DNA from: an uncultured Verrucomicrobiota bacterium | GTDB taxonomy: Bacteria > Verrucomicrobiota > Verrucomicrobiia > Limisphaerales > UBA9464 | DNA: 64,000 nucleotides | NCBI GenBank assembly: GCA_903922605.1 | Contig: CAIXUG010000001.1 | Span: forward strand, 111,147-175,146 | Direction of reading: 5' to 3' | Shown: positions 45,151 through 54,584 of the stretch, piece by piece | Layout: each line of letters starts with the position of its first letter | Position numbering within the stretch: position 1 is the stretch's first letter | The notes under the pieces: model-generated | The model's input: the letters and a program-made list of their open reading frames with translations, nothing else | Database searches by the model: none | Told to the model about the DNA's origin: nothing | Translations under genes and position numbers: made by a program

Positions 45151-45756
45151 TCAGCCAGAAACTGGCTCCAGCACAAACACCATTTCCTGCCAGATCTGTG
45201 GATTGCTATGTATCTCTTTTACCACCCGCAAGCCATGACGCCCGGTCAGCTCCCGGATGTCTTCCAGCGAGAAATTGTTTACCCAATCCTTCCCCAGCCG
45301 TTCGATCCGAGATTCGCCCGGGAGTAAGACATTGTAACTGAGGATAAGGCCCTTGCTGTTGGCTGTCACAAACTTGAAAAACGCGTCCGGATCATTCACG
45401 TACTCCAAGATTCCGCTACAGATCGCCAAATCATGCACGCTGGGCACGCGAGGGAGGATTCCCCGGTTAAAGTCGCAAATCAGCGTGTCCGGAGTCGTTG
45501 GGAAAAGGTCGCACGGGGTATAGAGAGCGATTTGTTTCAGGTGCTGCCGCATGGTCTGAGCGCCTGCTCCGACATCCAGCACCGTGATGCCTGGTGGCAC
45601 AAGGGCGGCGATCACCCGGTTTCTTGAATCCCAGGAGGGAACCTCGCGGGTGTTCTTCTCCCACCGACGAAGATTGGTCCCCCGAAGGACCGTCATCAGG
45701 GCCCGCCCCTTGGAGAAAACGAGCTGGTCCAGTTTGCGCAATATCCTTTGTTTCAT
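45151..45756 (-). CDS. Methyltransferase, class I
   Basis: A 201-residue protein with motif I VLDVGAGAQTMRQHL, acidic residue in YTPCDLFPTTPD, and the DLAICSGILEYVNDPDAFFKFV region. The core is similar to O-antigen methyltransferases. It starts immediately after the TAA stop of the flippase gene, so it is co-transcribed. Substrate unknown. Confidence 0.78.
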   Translation of the reverse strand: MKQRILRKLDQLVFSKGRALMTVLRGTNLRRWEKNTREVPSWDSRNRVIAALVPPGITVLDVGAGAQTMRQHLKQIALYTPCDLFPTTPDTLICDFNRGILPRVPSVHDLAICSGILEYVNDPDAFFKFVTANSKGLILSYNVLLPGESRIERLGKDWVNNFSLEDIRELTGRHGLRVVKEIHSNPQIWQEMVFVLEPVSG

Positions 45757-47328
45757 TTATGCCTTGCTGTCTACCAGCGTGATCAGGGTGGGTACGGCCA
45801 GATCCACCGGCTCGTCGCTGACAAGTTTCAACCGGTTGATTTCAGGCTGGTAGACAAGGACCGTTAATAGGGTCGTCGTGGCAATAGAGCCGAGTACGAT
45901 TCCCAGCGCAACCCCCGGCTGCGCCGCCGCGTGTTCGGTGAGCTGCCACCGGAGGTTGCCCCCCCAGAGCACGCCCAAGCCGCCCAGCGTGGGAAGCAGG
46001 TGCCAGAAGCAGATTAGGATGCGCCGGTCCTTGAGAATGATCCGGCCGATGATGATCCGGGCGATCAGTCCGGGAAACACGTTCATCAGCTTGCCAAAGC
46101 CCATTCCGACCAGCCCAAAGAAATGCAGAAAGACCAACGAACAGGGCAGCACAGCCGCCATGCTGGACATGGTGAATGCGGCATTGAGCCGCACCCGGCC
46201 GGCACCGTTTAACAGGAGCGAGGGGACAATGGTAGTTCCTAGCATTGCAGTGGCGCTCGCCAGCACCAGGATCAGTTTATGATCATAATCGCCCAGGTTA
46301 TTGCCCATCCAGACAAACAGGATCGTCTGACCATATACGAACATCAGCGCCCCCACGGACAGTGAGGCAATGCTGGTGAGCTGCATCCCCGTGAGGTATA
46401 CGCGTTTCAATTCGCTCCACCGCTGTTTCACATAAAGCTCGGTCGCCAGTGGAAACAGGTACCCAAACGCCTGAATCACTACCCCGCTGGCCAGCTGCAT
46501 GATCTGCACGCAAATAGCATAGGGAGTTACTGCGGCCGGTCCCAACACGCTGCTCACGATGAACCGGTCCGCTTGGTTTATCAGGACCCACTCCACCATT
46601 TGGAGCCAACCAAAGAACCCATAGGAAGCCAGCCGCCGAACCATGTCCCAGCGGAACTTCGGCACCAACCAGACCGCCGTTCCCAGCAGGCGGGAGCCAC
46701 GCCAGCCCAGCACCACATTGTTCAGGCACATCGCCCCGCATGTTGTGGCGATCACCGCGGCCAGTCCATACCCGCGGGAAACCAGCAGGCAGCTGCACGC
46801 CGGGCCCAACAGCGATCCGAGAATCCCCGTCGACGATTCGACGTCATACCGGCGCAGGCCGCGGCACAACGACTGGCCGACGGAATAAATCAGGCTCAGG
46901 AGCAGCGACACGGAGCCGATCCGGATGCCGACCGTCGCGTCATGACGGTATTCCGGACTGACATTGAAAGCATGTTCGGCCAGGAATGGGGCCAGAAGAT
47001 TCAACGCCACCACCGTCAGGCCGCCAAGGATCAGGTACAACAGCAGGGTGGTCTGCAGCAGCATCACCAGTTCCTTCGATCGCTTGTGGGCCACATACTC
47101 CGCAACGTATTTGACCGTCGCATCCCCCAGTCCGAAGGAACTGAGGCTGGACATCAGGATGACCGAGTTGACCAGCAGGAGCACCCCGTAAATCTCACTG
47201 CCCAGATGCCGGATCAGATACGGCGCGACCAGCAGCTGGACTGCCGGACCAGCTAGGTATGCGGCCCCGCTCCACAGCATGTTTCGCCGTGTACCTTGCG
47301 GCTGTGGGCTTTTTGTCGAGGTCGACAT
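45757..47328 (-). CDS. Wzx-type oligosaccharide flippase
   Basis: About 523 residues from ATG 47328, twelve to fourteen membrane helices. RNMLWSGAAYLAGPAVQLLVAPYLIRHLG and SEIYGVLLLVNSVI are the usual N-terminal MOP-superfamily signature, with VLINQADRFIVSSVLGPAAV in the middle. It flips the undecaprenyl-linked repeat across the inner membrane before Wzy polymerises it. Longer starts up to 47502 lack family-like residues. Low GC compared with its flanks. Confidence 0.9.
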   Translation of the reverse strand: MSTSTKSPQPQGTRRNMLWSGAAYLAGPAVQLLVAPYLIRHLGSEIYGVLLLVNSVILMSSLSSFGLGDATVKYVAEYVAHKRSKELVMLLQTTLLLYLILGGLTVVALNLLAPFLAEHAFNVSPEYRHDATVGIRIGSVSLLLSLIYSVGQSLCRGLRRYDVESSTGILGSLLGPACSCLLVSRGYGLAAVIATTCGAMCLNNVVLGWRGSRLLGTAVWLVPKFRWDMVRRLASYGFFGWLQMVEWVLINQADRFIVSSVLGPAAVTPYAICVQIMQLASGVVIQAFGYLFPLATELYVKQRWSELKRVYLTGMQLTSIASLSVGALMFVYGQTILFVWMGNNLGDYDHKLILVLASATAMLGTTIVPSLLLNGAGRVRLNAAFTMSSMAAVLPCSLVFLHFFGLVGMGFGKLMNVFPGLIARIIIGRIILKDRRILICFWHLLPTLGGLGVLWGGNLRWQLTEHAAAQPGVALGIVLGSIATTTLLTVLVYQPEINRLKLVSDEPVDLAVPTLITLVDSKA

Positions 47329-47372
47329 CAGTTTGTCGGACGCTTGCTGACTGCCTTGGCCACCTGACCAGC

Positions 47373-48527
47373 TCAGTGCTTGCGAAGAGCATTGCCCAGG
47401 AGGCTGAGATAGCGGACCTTGGCCGTAGCTTTCCGAGCGGTCATCTCCAAAGGATAACTCTCGGTCTGACTCTCCAACCGGGCCGCCTGCACGGTGAGCC
47501 ACTCCTCGGTGGCATCGTTCACAAACACCGATTCCAGCCCGATCATCCCGGCCATCAGCGCCCGGCTGTCGGAACCAATCACCACCGAGGGTTTGCCCAG
47601 ACTGCCAATCCCAAAAGCAGCGTGGACCCGGTTCACGATCCCGAAGCGCGCCTTGGCAAAGCAGCGGAGATAGTCTTCATGCCGCGGCGACCAAAAGGTG
47701 GGAATCTGCGGCAGGAGCCGCCGGGCCGCCTTCAGCTCCTTCTCATTATGGCAGACTAGGAGGCAGCGCTGCCGGGCGGCAAACTTGGTGGCAAACGCCA
47801 CAAAGCGGCGCTCCCAGGCGTCGGCGTCAATGGGCTGACCAAAGTCATAGTGGCCGCCGCCGGGCATGTAGTTGAGAACCACGTACTCGCCGGCGGCCGG
47901 GGCAATGGCCAGCTGGTCCACGGCAAAGATGGACGTGCAGGGAAGCAGTTCGGCCTGCCGGCCGGCGTGCTTCAGCACTTCAATGCTGAGCCGATCACGC
48001 ACGGTGGTCAGTTTGCACAGATCGTAATACCGCCGGATATAGGCCAGGGTCTGGGGACGGGAGGCAAACTCCGAGGCATCACTGTGGTAATGCTGGCAGG
48101 TACCCCCGGCCAGGTTCATAAAAACCCTTCTGGCCGCCTTCGGAACCCAGCGGCGTTCAATTAGGGGCTGCCACCATTCGGTATCCGCACAATCCGCACC
48201 CAGGCTCGCCCAGTAGACCGGTGCCCCTGACTGCACCAGAACGTCGCAGCGGGAGATCTTATCCGTCCAGGGGAGCACCGGAAGGAGGGAGTCAAGCCGG
48301 GCCGTTCCCCGTAAAGCGAAACCGGGACGCAACCGGTCGAGCCGCTCATCCACCTTCAGTCCGTGTATCCAGGAGCATTCGGCACGGGTGGTGATCGGCA
48401 GATGCTTGTGGATCATGCCGATCTTCATCGGCCCAAGGGTCTTGGAGAGCAGATGCAATATCCCTTCGCGCACAAAGTCATCTCCGACGTTGTGCTGCAA
48501 GGTGGTGATGATCGTTACGTTAGTCAC
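47373..48527 (-). CDS. Polysaccharide pyruvyltransferase family protein
   Basis: A 384-residue protein: VTIITTLQHNVGDDFVREGI at the start, LVQSGAPVYWAS, RRVFMNLAGGTC, LTTVRDRLSIEVLKHAG and the C-terminal RFGIVNRVHAAFGIGSLGKPSVVIG with the conserved histidine. The family adds pyruvate ketals to sugars from phosphoenolpyruvate, giving the polysaccharide a negative charge. It is the first gene before the plus-strand island, and its upstream 390-base gap is shared with a divergent gene. Confidence 0.87.
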   Translation of the reverse strand: MTNVTIITTLQHNVGDDFVREGILHLLSKTLGPMKIGMIHKHLPITTRAECSWIHGLKVDERLDRLRPGFALRGTARLDSLLPVLPWTDKISRCDVLVQSGAPVYWASLGADCADTEWWQPLIERRWVPKAARRVFMNLAGGTCQHYHSDASEFASRPQTLAYIRRYYDLCKLTTVRDRLSIEVLKHAGRQAELLPCTSIFAVDQLAIAPAAGEYVVLNYMPGGGHYDFGQPIDADAWERRFVAFATKFAARQRCLLVCHNEKELKAARRLLPQIPTFWSPRHEDYLRCFAKARFGIVNRVHAAFGIGSLGKPSVVIGSDSRALMAGMIGLESVFVNDATEEWLTVQAARLESQTESYPLEMTARKATAKVRYLSLLGNALRKH

Positions 48528-48917
48528 TGGATGTCCTGGAGAAATTGGGAAACAACGGTTGGAAAATTATCCGCATCCGTTCAAACACTGCGAGCGTAGT
48601 CATCGTGAGGGCTGCCTTGCCCAGAATGAACCCCGGTCTGCATCGCCCCGCCTCGAAGCGCCGCAGATCTGTTGTGCAAAGCTATAGAGGACATTGGGTT
48701 CCGTCGGACCTTTTGCCTTGATTGACTCGCGGCAATTGCTAGGCAGATTTAATCCGTGCCATGCGTCACGGGTGGCATTGGCCGGGCGTCTGCGAATCTG
48801 TCCCAGCTTTAAAAGCCGGCCCGGCCGAAACGGACTTGTCCGTGGCACGCCACTGGCTTCTCGAAGAGTTTTGACGCATCTTACCGCTTGAGAGAGGCCG
48901 TCACGGGCCACTGCCGC
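48528..48917. other. Divergent intergenic region inside the EPS locus
   Basis: No gene or RNA is supported here; one 103-codon minus-strand frame exists but lacks any protein-like composition. The region separates the minus-strand pyruvyltransferase from the plus-strand secreted proteins and must hold both promoters. I could not identify convincing -35/-10 boxes or a strong hairpin. Confidence 0.5.
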
Positions 48918-48929
48918 ATGTCATCCACT

Positions 48930-49364
48930 ATGAAATTAAGACTGTTGGCCACCGCCGCCTTGCTGGGCTCGCATCTGAGCACAGTCGCGTTGCGCGGCGA
49001 ATCCTATCAGCTTTCTTCCGTGGTTCTGGGTGGTGGCACGCCGAGTACCGGTGGCATTTACTCAATGGACAGCGTGTTTGGCCAGCCCCTGGTCAGTTCC
49101 GTTGCTGGCGGTGATTTTCAATTGGGTGGCGGTTTTTGGGCGGCAACGCAGGTCGTGCCGGGCGAGTCGTTTCCCACCCTCTCAATTGTGTGGAACCCCA
49201 ATCAGATTGTCATTTCCTGGCCTTCTGGTCCGGCTGCGTTCGTGCTACAGCAGACGGATTTTCTTTCTCCGGCAAATTGGGTGAGCTTGGAAGTTGCCCC
49301 CCCCAATTCCGTTGTCATACCCGCTGGCGGCAAGGCCCGCTTTTTCCGGCTTATTCGCAAGTAA
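48930..49364 (+). CDS. Small secreted protein with FFRL tail
   Basis: A 144-residue protein (ATG 48930 chosen because it directly starts the signal peptide KLRLLATAALLGSHLSTVALRG; ATG 48918 adds four residues). The mature part has SSVVLGGGTPSTGGIYSMDSVFGQP and QLGGGFWAA segments and ends in the tail ARFFRLIRK, which resembles the PxxFFRL ends of many secreted Verrucomicrobiota proteins. Family function is unknown. It is followed 48 bases later by the 601-residue protein, and they look like a two-gene surface unit. Confidence 0.7.
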   Translation: MKLRLLATAALLGSHLSTVALRGESYQLSSVVLGGGTPSTGGIYSMDSVFGQPLVSSVAGGDFQLGGGFWAATQVVPGESFPTLSIVWNPNQIVISWPSGPAAFVLQQTDFLSPANWVSLEVAPPNSVVIPAGGKARFFRLIRK

Positions 49365-49412
49365 GTCGGGCGTCAAAGCCTGCAAACAACCACTTTTTAT
49401 CAATTCCTGACC

Positions 49413-51218
49413 ATGAAAAAGATCCGTTTCGTCCTCCGTCAACTCGGCTTCCTGCTGCTGGTCCTGCTGCCGCCTTCTTTTCTTACGTCAATCGCCGCGC
49501 AGGCAGATTCATCTTTCACGCATCAGGGTCGCCTGTCCACCAATGGGGTTCTGGCCAACGGTGACTTCGAATTTAGTTTTGCCCTTTATGATGCCGTCGC
49601 CAATGGCGGCCAGATTGGTTCAACCCTGACTAACGCCCCCGTAACGGTCAGCGAGGGACTATTCAGCACCTCGCTCGATTTCGGGGTTTCGCCTTTTGAC
49701 GGCACAGCCCGCTGGTTGGAAATCGCCGTCCGTCCCGCGGGGACTGCCGAGTCGTTCACCACTTTGGCCCCGCGTCAGCAGCTTACGGCTGTGCCTTATT
49801 CGCTTTTTGCACTCAATGCAGTCACTCCCACACAGCTGATTGCCGCTTCCAACTCGCTCCAGACAAGCATCATGCTGGGTTTGGACGCACAATTCAGTTC
49901 GGGTTTGGCCCTTTACCAGACTTTGAGCAACCGTCTTAACAACGCACTGCCAACCACGAATCCTTCCGCATCGGGAATGAGGCTGAACCAAAACACGAAA
50001 GCCGATCCGTTTCCTCTCACCATCTACGCGGATGGGCTTGCCGGCACGAACAACGGCTATGTGTTGGGCAATAGTTACGTAACTGGTGGCAGTGGCGGGC
50101 CTTATCCTGTTGCGTTTATGCGCCCAACCCTCAAGGGCTATTCCATGCCGTTTGACCTCATGCCCAACGGCACTAATGCTGATGTTTGGATGGATCTTTG
50201 CTCCGATGATCTTTGGGGGGATAGCACTCAAGGAACTGCGGGAGCGGTTGAGTTTCTCGACATTCGGAAGCGTGGTATCGCAAATGGTGGTTTTGCAGAA
50301 ATCACTACCCGAGCTTGGGGCGAAGGCAAGGTGGTCCGGCCACTGTGGCTTCAGGGTGACGGCGGCCCTTTATTGATTGGCGGATATGTTGACCCGCTGC
50401 CATATGTATCTATCAACACCGAACAAGCATCCATTATGGCCGCCCAAGTGACTATTAACGCTACCAAGAATTACTGGAGCTTTGATGCTTATGTTAACTC
50501 GCGATTCTTCGCCCAACTTCGTCCTTCAACTAACGTTAATCTGGTTTTTGATGGTCTGGATGGAGCTGTGCTTATCGCTGCCGGCAACGATTCTGCTTCC
50601 AGCGGGATTCCGATCGTCCATCAAGCCATCAGTCATTTGTTCAGCACAGATAGCCGAAGTACTTACGGACTGGTATTCAGCAATAACGTGCTTGCTGCCA
50701 CTGCGGTGGTCGTTAGCCAAAGCCTTGGTATCGGCGCTCCGGGCGGTCCGCATCAAATCTTTACGGTTACTGGCACCAACGGCACGAGCCAACCTTGGCC
50801 GGTCGTGAATGGGCTGCAGCGCAATGCCTTGGCGGTGACGCTTCCCTCGGCCGGGTCGGCGATTCTGAACTCAGAAACGGGACAACCGGAACTGGCCGAC
50901 GGTCAAGGACACTGGTATCGCTTCGGTCAACGTCCAGCCTTGGCCAGCACTGCGGACGCCATCACTGTGATTACGGATGGCATGGATGTACTGCTGGTCA
51001 AAGGAACCGGTCCGCGTTCGGTAATCCTGCCGGCGGCGGGCCTTTACACGAACCGAATCATTGAAATCAAGGACGCGTCGTTTGTCGCCGGCACTGACAA
51101 CATCACGATCAGCTCGGCCGACGGCAGGGTGGAGAATGGCATCGCACTGGCAATTAACACCAATGGCGGCGCTGTGCGTCTCGTTTCCGACGGCAACGAA
51201 TGGTTCAAACTGAATTGA
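49413..51218 (+). CDS. Large secreted tail-fibre-like surface protein
   Basis: A 601-residue protein with a signal peptide (about 1-31). Residues 35-135 form a conserved domain (FTHQGRLSTNGVLANGDFEF, GSTLTNAPVTVSEGLFSTSLDFG, WLEIAVRPAGTAESFTTLAPRQQLTAVPYSLFALNA) that heads secreted proteins with a phage-tail-fibre style in Verrucomicrobiota and Bacteroidota. The remainder is repetitive beta-structured sequence with many Asn/Thr/Gly; the C-terminal 60 residues (VLLVKGTGPRSVILPAAG ... GNEWFKLN) resemble a fibre tip. No PEP-CTERM type sorting signal is present. It may be a polymer-associated adhesin. The AT content is much higher than in most of the window. Confidence 0.72.
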   Translation: MKKIRFVLRQLGFLLLVLLPPSFLTSIAAQADSSFTHQGRLSTNGVLANGDFEFSFALYDAVANGGQIGSTLTNAPVTVSEGLFSTSLDFGVSPFDGTARWLEIAVRPAGTAESFTTLAPRQQLTAVPYSLFALNAVTPTQLIAASNSLQTSIMLGLDAQFSSGLALYQTLSNRLNNALPTTNPSASGMRLNQNTKADPFPLTIYADGLAGTNNGYVLGNSYVTGGSGGPYPVAFMRPTLKGYSMPFDLMPNGTNADVWMDLCSDDLWGDSTQGTAGAVEFLDIRKRGIANGGFAEITTRAWGEGKVVRPLWLQGDGGPLLIGGYVDPLPYVSINTEQASIMAAQVTINATKNYWSFDAYVNSRFFAQLRPSTNVNLVFDGLDGAVLIAAGNDSASSGIPIVHQAISHLFSTDSRSTYGLVFSNNVLAATAVVVSQSLGIGAPGGPHQIFTVTGTNGTSQPWPVVNGLQRNALAVTLPSAGSAILNSETGQPELADGQGHWYRFGQRPALASTADAITVITDGMDVLLVKGTGPRSVILPAAGLYTNRIIEIKDASFVAGTDNITISSADGRVENGIALAINTNGGAVRLVSDGNEWFKLN

Positions 51219-51225
51219 AAAAGTT

Positions 51226-52433
51226 TCAAAGCGCAGGAGTCTGTTGGGCTTGACCTCGCAACACCCGCTTTCCCGCCTGAATGCCAAGCATTTCAACGTA
51301 GTGGTGAATCAAGTGCGACAGGCAGAGCACCAGCGGCATGATAATGCCAACGCTGAGCAAAAATCTCACGGCAGGCGACAGACCGGTAACCCAGGCATAC
51401 CGGGCCATCACCGCACAAACTGGCAGGAGAATCAGTTGATGGGTCAGATAGACCGGATAAGAAATATCGCCGAGAAATTTAAACTCCTTGGTTTCGAAAA
51501 TGCGATTTAGCGCCCGGGCTACTCCTGACCGTTCCGACTTGACGAACAGGCAGATGACCAGGCCGGCATAAAGAACCATCAGCAACCGGTTATCCTGCAG
51601 CCCGCAGATCACGCCGGCCAGTCCCATCAGGATGGCAGCCTGTTCGGTCTCCTCATTCCGAACCCTGAAAACCGCTTCGGCCAGTAGCATTCCGATCAGG
51701 AAAACTGAGATCTTGAAACCAAGAAAGGAAGCCATGGGAAAGGTGTACGTGAGGATTCCCACCAACCGCCCTCGCCCATACCAAGGCCCAAGAGGTGTTT
51801 GCTGAGATAGCCCACGGCGTAGATTCCCACAGCCAACGGCAGCCATTTGCCCCGTTTCCACAGCAGCATGACGAGGGGAAACACGGCATAATACTGCATC
51901 TCCAGCCCCAGTGACCAATCGGGTAGTGGAGAAGTCACAGTCAAGGAGGGTATCACTCCGAACAGGAACGTGAGATGAGCCAGCAGGCTGGAGATGCTCG
52001 AATTCCACGATACCGGCGAACTGGGAGACAGCGGATCAATCATCCAAGGATGCTGATATTGTACAGCCAGAGAGTGCTGCCATTGTATGTAAAGTGGGCC
52101 GAGAAGCCATACCGCCGTGAAACAGACATAATACACCGGGGCAATCCGGAAAAAACGTCGAATCCAAAAACTCCGCCAGGTGCTGAAGCTTTCCCACGGC
52201 TCAGCCGAACATCGAAGGTTGTAGTTATACACCATCAGGAAGCCCGAGAGGATAATAAATATGTCCACCCCGGTCGGATGCAACTTGATAATCGGGAGCG
52301 TTGCGCCCACGGCCGTTGAAATGTGCCCCAGCATCACCCAAACCGCCATAAGCCCGCGAACACTGTCGAGGAAACCGAGCCGCAACCCATTGCTCGCCCC
52401 GGCGGTTTTGGATTGGAGGTCAGTAGCCGACAT
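51226..52433 (-). pseudogene. Acyltransferase family 3 gene with frameshift
   Basis: The N-terminal half (from ATG 52433) has FLDSVRGLMAVWVMLGHIST, KLHPTGVDIFIILSGFLMVYNY, SFWIRRFFRIAPVYY and a catalytic-type histidine, as in OafA/YrhL O-acyltransferases; the second half continues from about 51780 in another frame (GRGRLVGILTYTFPMASFLGFK, FLGDISYPVYLTHQLILLPV, LIHHYVEMLGIQAGK). One inserted or deleted base between about 51760 and 51790 would repair it. The enzyme would acylate an EPS sugar. Real decay or an assembly error are both possible. It converges with the plus-strand surface protein 8 bases away. Confidence 0.82.
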
Positions 52434-52510
52434 TTGGATTGCTTAAGATTTTGGGACAGCTTCAGGCAAGAACACTGCCTGAACAAACGATAGCAACTCA
52501 ATGGAGTCCG

Positions 52511-53476
52511 TTAGAGCTCAGCCTCCACCATCCACCGGACAAGCGCCTGGAGATCCTTGCCCGGACGCCATCCCAACAGGCGCTCCGCCTTGGCAGCATT
52601 GCCGACCAGCGCAAAGGGCTCCTGGCTGCGCAGGAGGCGTTCATCCCGCCGGACGTATTTTTGCCAGTCGAGTCCAGCCACACTGAAAGCGGCTTCCACG
52701 ACATCCTGCACCGTGTGCAGCACGCCGGTGGCGAAGATGAAATCCTCCGGTTGCGGATGCTGGAGCGCCAGCCACATGCCGCGGACGTAATCACGGGCAT
52801 CTCCCCAGTCGCGTTGCGCTGACGTATCCCCGAGCTGAAGGAACTCCTGCCGCCCCTGGCTGATGGCCGCCGCGGCCCGGCAGATCTTGCGGGTGACGAA
52901 ATTCTCACCACGACGGGGTGATTCGTGATTGTAGAGGATGCCGTTGACCAGAAACAGGCCGTGCTTCTCCCGGTAAATGCGGACGAGTCCCGCGGCGAAG
53001 GCTTTCGCTGCCCCATAGGGGTTCACCGGCACCATCGGAGTGGCTTCATCCTGGGGAACCTGGGCCGGACGTCCGAAAATCTCGCTCGACGCGGCATGGA
53101 AAAACCGGGGCGGTTTCGGCAAGTCACGAATAATTTCCAGCAGCCGCAACGTTCCCATCGCAACACTATCCACCGTGGACTCCGCGATCTCGAAACTCAA
53201 ACCCACGTGGCTTTGGCCGGCCAGATGGTAGACTTCGTCCGGTGCGACTTTGACCAGAATCCGTCGCAGGGAAGTGGGATCTTCCAGATCCGCGTAGTGC
53301 AGGATCAGGCTCCGCCCATAGATTTGGGGATCCCCATAAAGGTGCCGCAGACGGGAGCGTTCCAAGGTGCTGGTGCGCCGCACGACGCCATGGACCGCGT
53401 AGCCCAATGACAGCAGATGTTCTGTAAGATAGGATCCGTCTTGGCCGGTAATGCCGGTAATAAGGGCGGTTGGCAT
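52511..53476 (-). CDS. GDP-mannose 4,6-dehydratase-like protein
   Basis: A 321-residue extended [23 protein letters not shown] (8-27), HAASSEIFGR, YGAAK with Tyr154/Lys158, and [16 protein letters not shown]. It is clearly a paralogue of the next gene but with altered substrate loops (for example RRTSTLERSRL versus [11 protein letters not shown]). It may be a second dehydratase with a different sugar, or a reductase/epimerase of the same GDP-linked family. The start codon is the first good ATG. Confidence 0.84.
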   Translation of the reverse strand: MPTALITGITGQDGSYLTEHLLSLGYAVHGVVRRTSTLERSRLRHLYGDPQIYGRSLILHYADLEDPTSLRRILVKVAPDEVYHLAGQSHVGLSFEIAESTVDSVAMGTLRLLEIIRDLPKPPRFFHAASSEIFGRPAQVPQDEATPMVPVNPYGAAKAFAAGLVRIYREKHGLFLVNGILYNHESPRRGENFVTRKICRAAAAISQGRQEFLQLGDTSAQRDWGDARDYVRGMWLALQHPQPEDFIFATGVLHTVQDVVEAAFSVAGLDWQKYVRRDERLLRSQEPFALVGNAAKAERLLGWRPGKDLQALVRWMVEAEL

Positions 53477-53531
53477 CGGGTGGGATCGGCAGGGGCCGCG
53501 AGGAAGAATCAGGCAGCACAGAACTGGCGCT

Positions 53532-54548
53532 TCAATCCTGCCTCCGAACCTTGCCCGCCAGCTGTTCCTGAATCAGCTTCACGTCGGCATCGGTCATGAG
53601 TCCGATAAGCGCCTTGAACTTGGTTTTGGGTTCCCAGCCCAACTTCGCCTTGGCTTTGGAATAGTCGCCAATCAGCAGATCCACCTCGGCCGGGCGATAA
53701 TAGCGGGGATCGATCTCGACGTGCTTGTGCCAGTCAAGTCCGACCTGGCCAAAGGCAACATCCAGGCACTCGCGGATCGTGTGCGTCTCATTGGTTGCCA
53801 CCACGTAGTCGTCACCCTCGGGCTGCTGCAGCATCAGCCACATCGCCTCAACATATTCCTTGGCGTAGCCCCAGTCGCGTTTGGAATCCAGGTTGCCCAT
53901 GAAGAGTTTGTCCTGAAGGCCAAGTTTGATGTGGGCAGCCGCCCGGGTGATCTTCCGGGTGACGAAGGTCTCACCACGGCGCGGCGACTCGTGGTTGAAA
54001 AGGATGCCGTTGCTCGCGTGGAGGCCGTAGGATTCGCGATAGTTCACGGTGATCCAGTGGGAATACACCTTGGCGCAACCATAGGGACTGCGGGGATAGA
54101 ACGGGGTGGTTTCCTTTTGTGGCACCTCCTGCACCAGCCCAAACATCTCACTGGACGAGGCCTGATAAAATCTCGGCCGGATGCCGGTCTCGCGGATCGC
54201 CTCCAGCAACCGGACGGTGCCGGTGGCGGTCACGTCGGCCGTGTATTCGGGCGCATCGAAGCTGACCCGCACATGGCTCTGGGCGGCCAGATTATACACC
54301 TCATCGGGCTGGATCTTGCCGACCAGCCGCGAGAGGTTGCTGGCATCCGCCAGATCGCCGTAGTGCAAGAAGAGCTGGTGCTTCGGAAAATGCGGGTCGG
54401 TGTAGATCGCGTCGAGCCGGCTCGTATTGAAAGTCGAAGCGCGACGGATGAGGCCGTGGACTTCATAGCCTTTGCCAAGAAGCAGCTCCGCGAGATAGGA
54501 ACCGTCCTGGCCGGTGATGCCGGTGATGAGGGCTTTCTTGCTGGACAT
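53532..54548 (-). CDS. gmd: GDP-mannose 4,6-dehydratase
   Basis: A 338-residue enzyme: [20 protein letters not shown] (5-24), [28 protein letters not shown] (131-137), YGCAK with Tyr156/Lys160, [17 protein letters not shown] and [16 protein letters not shown]. All are standard for Gmd, which converts GDP-mannose to GDP-4-keto-6-deoxymannose. With fcl next in the same operon it supplies GDP-L-fucose. Confidence 0.95.
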   Translation of the reverse strand: MSSKKALITGITGQDGSYLAELLLGKGYEVHGLIRRASTFNTSRLDAIYTDPHFPKHQLFLHYGDLADASNLSRLVGKIQPDEVYNLAAQSHVRVSFDAPEYTADVTATGTVRLLEAIRETGIRPRFYQASSSEMFGLVQEVPQKETTPFYPRSPYGCAKVYSHWITVNYRESYGLHASNGILFNHESPRRGETFVTRKITRAAAHIKLGLQDKLFMGNLDSKRDWGYAKEYVEAMWLMLQQPEGDDYVVATNETHTIRECLDVAFGQVGLDWHKHVEIDPRYYRPAEVDLLIGDYSKAKAKLGWEPKTKFKALIGLMTDADVKLIQEQLAGKVRRQD

Positions 54549-54584
54549 ATATAATTTTAAAGCGGGTTACTTTCGCGACAGGGT

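Noticed and set aside
48600..48911. A 103-codon frame on the minus strand in the divergent gap
   Set aside because: Composition is not protein-like, it has no ribosome binding site, and no family features; it overlaps the expected promoters.
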